A stretch of 8,876 bases of DNA, taken from assembly GCA_002898955.1 (NCBI GenBank), contig BEIP01000028.1, positions 1-8,876 of the forward strand. The letters are read 5' to 3'. This DNA comes from a bacterium HR39 (GTDB taxonomy: Bacteria; Pseudomonadota; Alphaproteobacteria; Geminicoccales; Geminicoccaceae). How positions within the stretch are numbered: position 1 is the first letter of the stretch; the number at the start of each line of letters is the position of its first letter. Made by a program: the position numbers and the translations under genes. This document shows, one piece after another, positions 6,485 through 8,876 of the stretch. Below the pieces are notes generated by a model, which worked only from the letters and a program-made list of their open reading frames with translations, was not told the DNA's origin and made no database searches.

Positions 6485-6955
6485 ATGGCCGCCCGTCCAC
6501 CGAAGACTTTGCAGCAGAAGATCGAGCAGCTCGGCCGCATAAGGGATAGGCTGTTGAAGCGGCTGGAGCAGCCGTACATTCCGCAGGAGCGGGTCGACTG
6601 GATCCGCGGGTGGTGGAACCGGTGGTGTCAGGCGGCTCTACAACTTAGGGACAAAGCTTCGGTTAGCCCGGTTCTTGACCAGCAGTGGCAGCAATCATCA
6701 TCTGTTGTCTTCCACGGAGCTCTGCACCACGACCTGAGCGGAATCGAATTTCCTTGGAGGGTTGAGATTTCTGACCAGACGAACATCAATTTGCGATTCG
6801 GACCAGAGTCAGCCATACAAGTTTCCCAGAACCCGATTGATGAAATACGCCGCGGTACGGTGTTTCATGGTCCCCTAATCTGCACAAAATGCATCGTGGA
6901 GATGGCTTACTTTGGGAGATGTCAGCGTCCCAAATTTTGTGGATCTTCAAGCTAG
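6485..6955 (+). pseudogene. N-terminal part of a frameshifted membrane-protein gene
   Basis: A 156-codon frame starts MAARPPKTLQQKIEQLG with a charged helical region (residues 5-40) and WIRGWWNRW, then changes into a beta-rich stretch with two similar turns, VFHGAL at 6707 and VFHGPL at 6860. It ends at TAG 6953-6955. The homologous-looking continuation, with transmembrane segments, lies in the +1 frame and overlaps this one, so the two are probably one gene of about 360 codons broken by a single-base indel somewhere in 6879-6952. The C3A3T4 run at 6929-6938 is a likely site. The DNA of 6661-6960 is about 50% GC by my count, far below its surroundings. The start lacks a clear ribosome-binding site. 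I do not recognise a domain here. Confidence 0.55.
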
Positions 6956-7568
6956 CTCTACAATCGAACTGGAGTATGTCGACATCGGCGACTCCGTCCC
7001 CGCGAGCCTCGAAAGGCTCGACCCCATTGCTCGCGCCCGCGATCTCTCCGCCCGCTGGCGGGCGCTGAAGCGGCTCGCCGAACAGGGTCGCCACCACTAC
7101 TACACCGCCCTCTTCGCCCGCAACGAGATGCGGGCGCGCGAACCCCTCGATCGGCAGCAACGGCCGGTGGCCGCACTCATCGGACGATGGTACGGCCTCC
7201 TGTCCGACTACGGCCTCTCGCTCTGGCGACCGTGGGCTTGGTGGGGAGGAACACTGGCGATCTGTTTCGCCCTGTTCTGGGCGTTCCACGTCCTGTTCCT
7301 TCCGTTGGGTCATCCGATCTTCGCCTGTCACTCCGACTCGGAGCTCACCGGCTTCTCGCCCTGGTCTGCCCTCCTTCTCTCGCTCCGGCAGGGATCCGTG
7401 TTCGGCAATCTGGCGTCCCTGCCCGGCACCGGCTGGATCACCGAATGCCTCTACGGAAAACACCTGCCCGGCATCGTCATGGTCCTCGCCGGCCTGCAGA
7501 CCGCCTTCTCGGCCTTGCTGCTGTTCCTCTTCGGCCTCGCCGTGCGCAACCACTTCCGCGTGCGCTGA
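6912..7568 (+). pseudogene. C-terminal part of the same gene: 2-TM, channel-like membrane domain
   Basis: This frame opens after TAA 6876-6878; its TTG at 6912 is the first nominal start, but no ribosome-binding site supports it, so it is read here as the continuation of the upstream fragment. Residues 43-75 (LSARWRALKRLAEQGRHHYY on) are followed by WYGLLSDYGLSLWRPWAWW, a pattern I associate with the C-terminal membrane region of some pentapeptide-repeat proteins. Transmembrane helix one is about residues 108-131. A hydrophobic loop at 148-170 (FSPWSALLLSLRQGSVFG) could be re-entrant, and helix two is about 186-210, ending LAVRNHFRVR. The TM-loop-TM layout resembles two-helix ion channels, but no selectivity-filter motif is seen. 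Base composition returns to the local high GC after about 6970. Confidence 0.55.
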
Positions 7569-7576
7569 CCACCCGG

Positions 7577-7605
7577 TTGCCGCGGGCCGCCGGGGCCGCT
7601 ATGCC
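7577..7605 (+). promoter_or_regulatory. Weak promoter candidate for paaF-paaH
   Basis: TTGCCG (7577-7582) and TATGCC (7600-7605) are 17 nt apart, which would start a short leader about 10-15 nt before the paaF ribosome-binding site. The matches are 4/6 and 3/6 to the sigma-70 consensus, so this is only suggestive. Confidence 0.25.
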
Positions 7606-7614
7606 GCCAGCGGC
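7595..7614. terminator. Short hairpin between the membrane-protein gene and paaF
   Basis: GCCGCT (7595-7600) pairs with AGCGGC (7609-7614) across an 8-nt loop. It overlaps the promoter candidate and has no T-run, so it could be an operator, a weak terminator or chance. Confidence 0.2.
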
Positions 7615-7631
7615 GGACCACGGGGGAGGCC

Positions 7632-8411
7632 ATGAGCGAAGACGCACCGGTCGTCGTCGAGCGGCCCGAAGCGGGGATCGCCCTCGTGCGCATCCACCGC
7701 CTCGCACGTCGCAACGCCCTCAACATGGAGGTGCGCCGCCACCTCGCCCGCGCCTTCGGAGAACTCGCCGAGGCCGACGACGTGCGCGCCGTGGTGCTGG
7801 CCGGCACCGAGAAGGCCTTCGCCGCCGGGGCGGATCTGGCCGAGATGGCCGACGCCGATCCGGTGGATATGATGCGCCGCGCCACCCACCGGCTGTGGAA
7901 GGCCGTGTGGGACTTCGAAAAGCCCCTGGTGGCGGCGGTGCGCGGGCTGGCGCTGGGCGGCGGGCTGGAGCTCGCCCTCTCGGCCGACGTCGTCGTCGCC
8001 GCCGAAGAGGCCCGCCTCGGCCAGCCGGAAGTGCGCGTGGGCATCATGCCCGGAGCGGGCGGCATCCGCCGTCTGCTGCGCGCCATCGGCCCCTACCGCA
8101 CGGCCCTTCTCGTCATGACCGGCGAGCTCGTCGACGGGCGTACCGCGGCCGCCTGGGGGCTGGTCTCGCAGGCGGTGCCGGATGCCGAGGTGGAGCCGCG
8201 GGCGCTCGAGATCGCCCGCACCCTCGCCGCCCTGCCGCCCCTCGCCCTCGCCCGCATCAAGGAGGCGCTGCGCCACGAGGGGGACGTGCCGCTCGAGGCC
8301 GCCCTCGCCTTCGAGCGCACCGCCTTCCAGCTCCTCTTCGCCACCCGCGACCAGAAGGAGGGCATGCGCGCCTTCCTCGAAAAGCGTCAACCCCGTTTCG
8401 AGGGACGCTGA
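7632..8411 (+). CDS. paaF: Enoyl-CoA hydratase, PaaF type
   Basis: A 259-aa crotonase-fold enzyme that hydrates 2,3-dehydroacyl-CoA; in the phenylacetate pathway PaaF acts on 2,3-didehydroadipyl-CoA. The two catalytic glutamates of enoyl-CoA hydratases are present: E113 in LGGGLELALSAD and E133 in GQPEVRVGIMPGAGG, 20 residues apart as in the classical enzyme. The oxyanion-hole segment FAAGADLAEM (63-72) and the C-terminal end KEGMRAFLEKRQPRFEGR closely resemble E. coli PaaF (FAAGADLNEM; HEGISAFLQKRTPDFKGR). The ATG at 7632 has GGGGGAGG two bases upstream, a rather short spacing. Its stop is one base before the next gene's ATG, a 3-hydroxyacyl-CoA dehydrogenase, which supports a joint beta-oxidation step. 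A general enoyl-CoA hydratase role is the alternative. Confidence 0.9.
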   Translation: MSEDAPVVVERPEAGIALVRIHRLARRNALNMEVRRHLARAFGELAEADDVRAVVLAGTEKAFAAGADLAEMADADPVDMMRRATHRLWKAVWDFEKPLVAAVRGLALGGGLELALSADVVVAAEEARLGQPEVRVGIMPGAGGIRRLLRAIGPYRTALLVMTGELVDGRTAAAWGLVSQAVPDAEVEPRALEIARTLAALPPLALARIKEALRHEGDVPLEAALAFERTAFQLLFATRDQKEGMRAFLEKRQPRFEGR

Positions 8412-8412
8412 G

Positions 8413-8876
8413 ATGTTCGATCCGACGAAGCCGGATCTCACGCTCGGCATCGTCGGCGCCGGCGTGATGGGCCGCGGCATCGCCCAGGTGGCGGCCCTCG
8501 CCGGCTGCCGGGTGCTGCTGCACGACGTGCGCGAGGGGGCGGTGGCGGATGCCGCGGCCTTCGTCCGCCACATGCTGGAACGGCAGGCGGAGAAGGGCCG
8601 GATGGCGCGGGAGCAAGTGGAAGCGGCTCTCGCCCGCATCGGGGACGCACGCGATCTCGCCGCCTTCGCCCCGGCCGATCTGGTGATCGAGGCGGTGGTG
8701 GAGGACCTCGAGGTCAAGCGCACGCTGTTTCGTGACCTCGAGTCGGTGGTGCGCGAGGACTGCGTGCTCGCCACCAACACCTCCTCGCTCTCCGTCACCG
8801 CCATCGCCGCCGCCTGCCGCCGCCCGCAGCGCGTGGCCGGCTTCCACTTCTTCAACCCAGTGCCCCTCATGCGCCT
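8413..8876 (+). CDS. paaH: 3-hydroxyacyl-CoA dehydrogenase, PaaH type, 3'-truncated by window edge
   Basis: NAD-dependent oxidation of a 3-hydroxyacyl-CoA to the 3-oxoacyl-CoA, the step after hydration. The visible 154 residues are the Rossmann domain: the dinucleotide-binding GAGVMG (15-20), the acidic residue ending strand two (D38 in LLHDVR), ADLVIEAVVEDLEVKRTLF (88-106), NTSSLSVTAIA (122-132), and GFHFFNPVPLM with the catalytic His145. All match PaaH/FadB-type dehydrogenases; E. coli PaaH has NTSSISITAIA and GLHFFNPAPVM. The ATG follows the paaF stop after one base (TGAGATG), implying coupling. The helical C-terminal domain lies beyond the window, so whether this is a ~300-aa or a duplicated ~500-aa form cannot be told. 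Confidence 0.9.
   Translation, partial: MFDPTKPDLTLGIVGAGVMGRGIAQVAALAGCRVLLHDVREGAVADAAAFVRHMLERQAEKGRMAREQVEAALARIGDARDLAAFAPADLVIEAVVEDLEVKRTLFRDLESVVREDCVLATNTSSLSVTAIAAACRRPQRVAGFHFFNPVPLMR

Noticed and set aside
6357..6500. N-terminal extension of LutA by 48 residues
   Set aside because: The added residues are basic and proline-rich without similarity to LutA, and a ribosome-binding site sits before the ATG at 6356.
6786..7553. Minus-strand frame of 255 codons opposite the membrane-protein gene
   Set aside because: It is rich in Glu/Gly/Ala without any family signature, while the plus strand encodes convincing transmembrane helices in the same region.
7599..8870. A 423-codon minus-strand frame
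   Set aside because: It lies antisense to paaF and paaH, both of which have complete motifs and ribosome-binding or coupling signals; the translation has no recognisable family.
1..8876. CRISPR array, tRNA/rRNA, insertion sequence or prophage
   Set aside because: No regularly spaced repeats, cloverleaf, rRNA-like stretch, transposase or integrase motif was seen on either strand.

Overview
The window is very GC-rich bacterial chromosome with tightly packed genes, ATGA stop/start overlaps and strong third-position G/C. It suggests a proteobacterium. The form of the Smr-domain protein (a proline/alanine-rich N-terminal half, then an Smr domain with a TGRG motif) makes Alphaproteobacteria my best guess, but there is no rRNA or other definitive marker. 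All assignments come from reading motifs and family resemblance by eye; no database search was run.

Left part (1-2866): the C-terminal ~241 residues of an Fpg/MutM-type DNA glycosylase (+), with a zinc finger lacking one of its four cysteines. A 564-bp stretch without a convincing gene follows, holding several short inverted repeats. Then come two divergent genes, a 154-aa Rid-family protein (-) and an agmatine deiminase of 338 aa (+, GTG start). They share a 94-bp intergenic region with an 18-bp near-perfect palindrome, a plausible common operator.

Middle part (2865-6356): a minus-strand operon lutA-lutB-lutC-smr, closed on its 3' side by a 22-bp perfect palindrome that it shares with the converging agmatine deiminase gene. 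LutABC is the iron-sulfur/flavin-independent L-lactate oxidation complex. The Smr-domain gene is attached through an ATGA overlap, as lutC is to lutB. No lactate permease or regulator is visible.

Right part (6357-8876): a broken membrane-protein gene. Its N-terminal and C-terminal parts lie in different frames, and its middle ~300 bp is only about 50% GC against more than 70% around it. After it come an enoyl-CoA hydratase closely resembling PaaF and the first 154 residues of a 3-hydroxyacyl-CoA dehydrogenase (PaaH type), one base apart. These two form a beta-oxidation module, probably the lower phenylacetate pathway.

I do not see a clear new biological system. The points most worth a second look are the mosaic, frameshifted membrane-protein gene, the operator-like palindrome between the Rid and agmatine deiminase genes, the variant Fpg, and the Smr gene coupled to lutABC.
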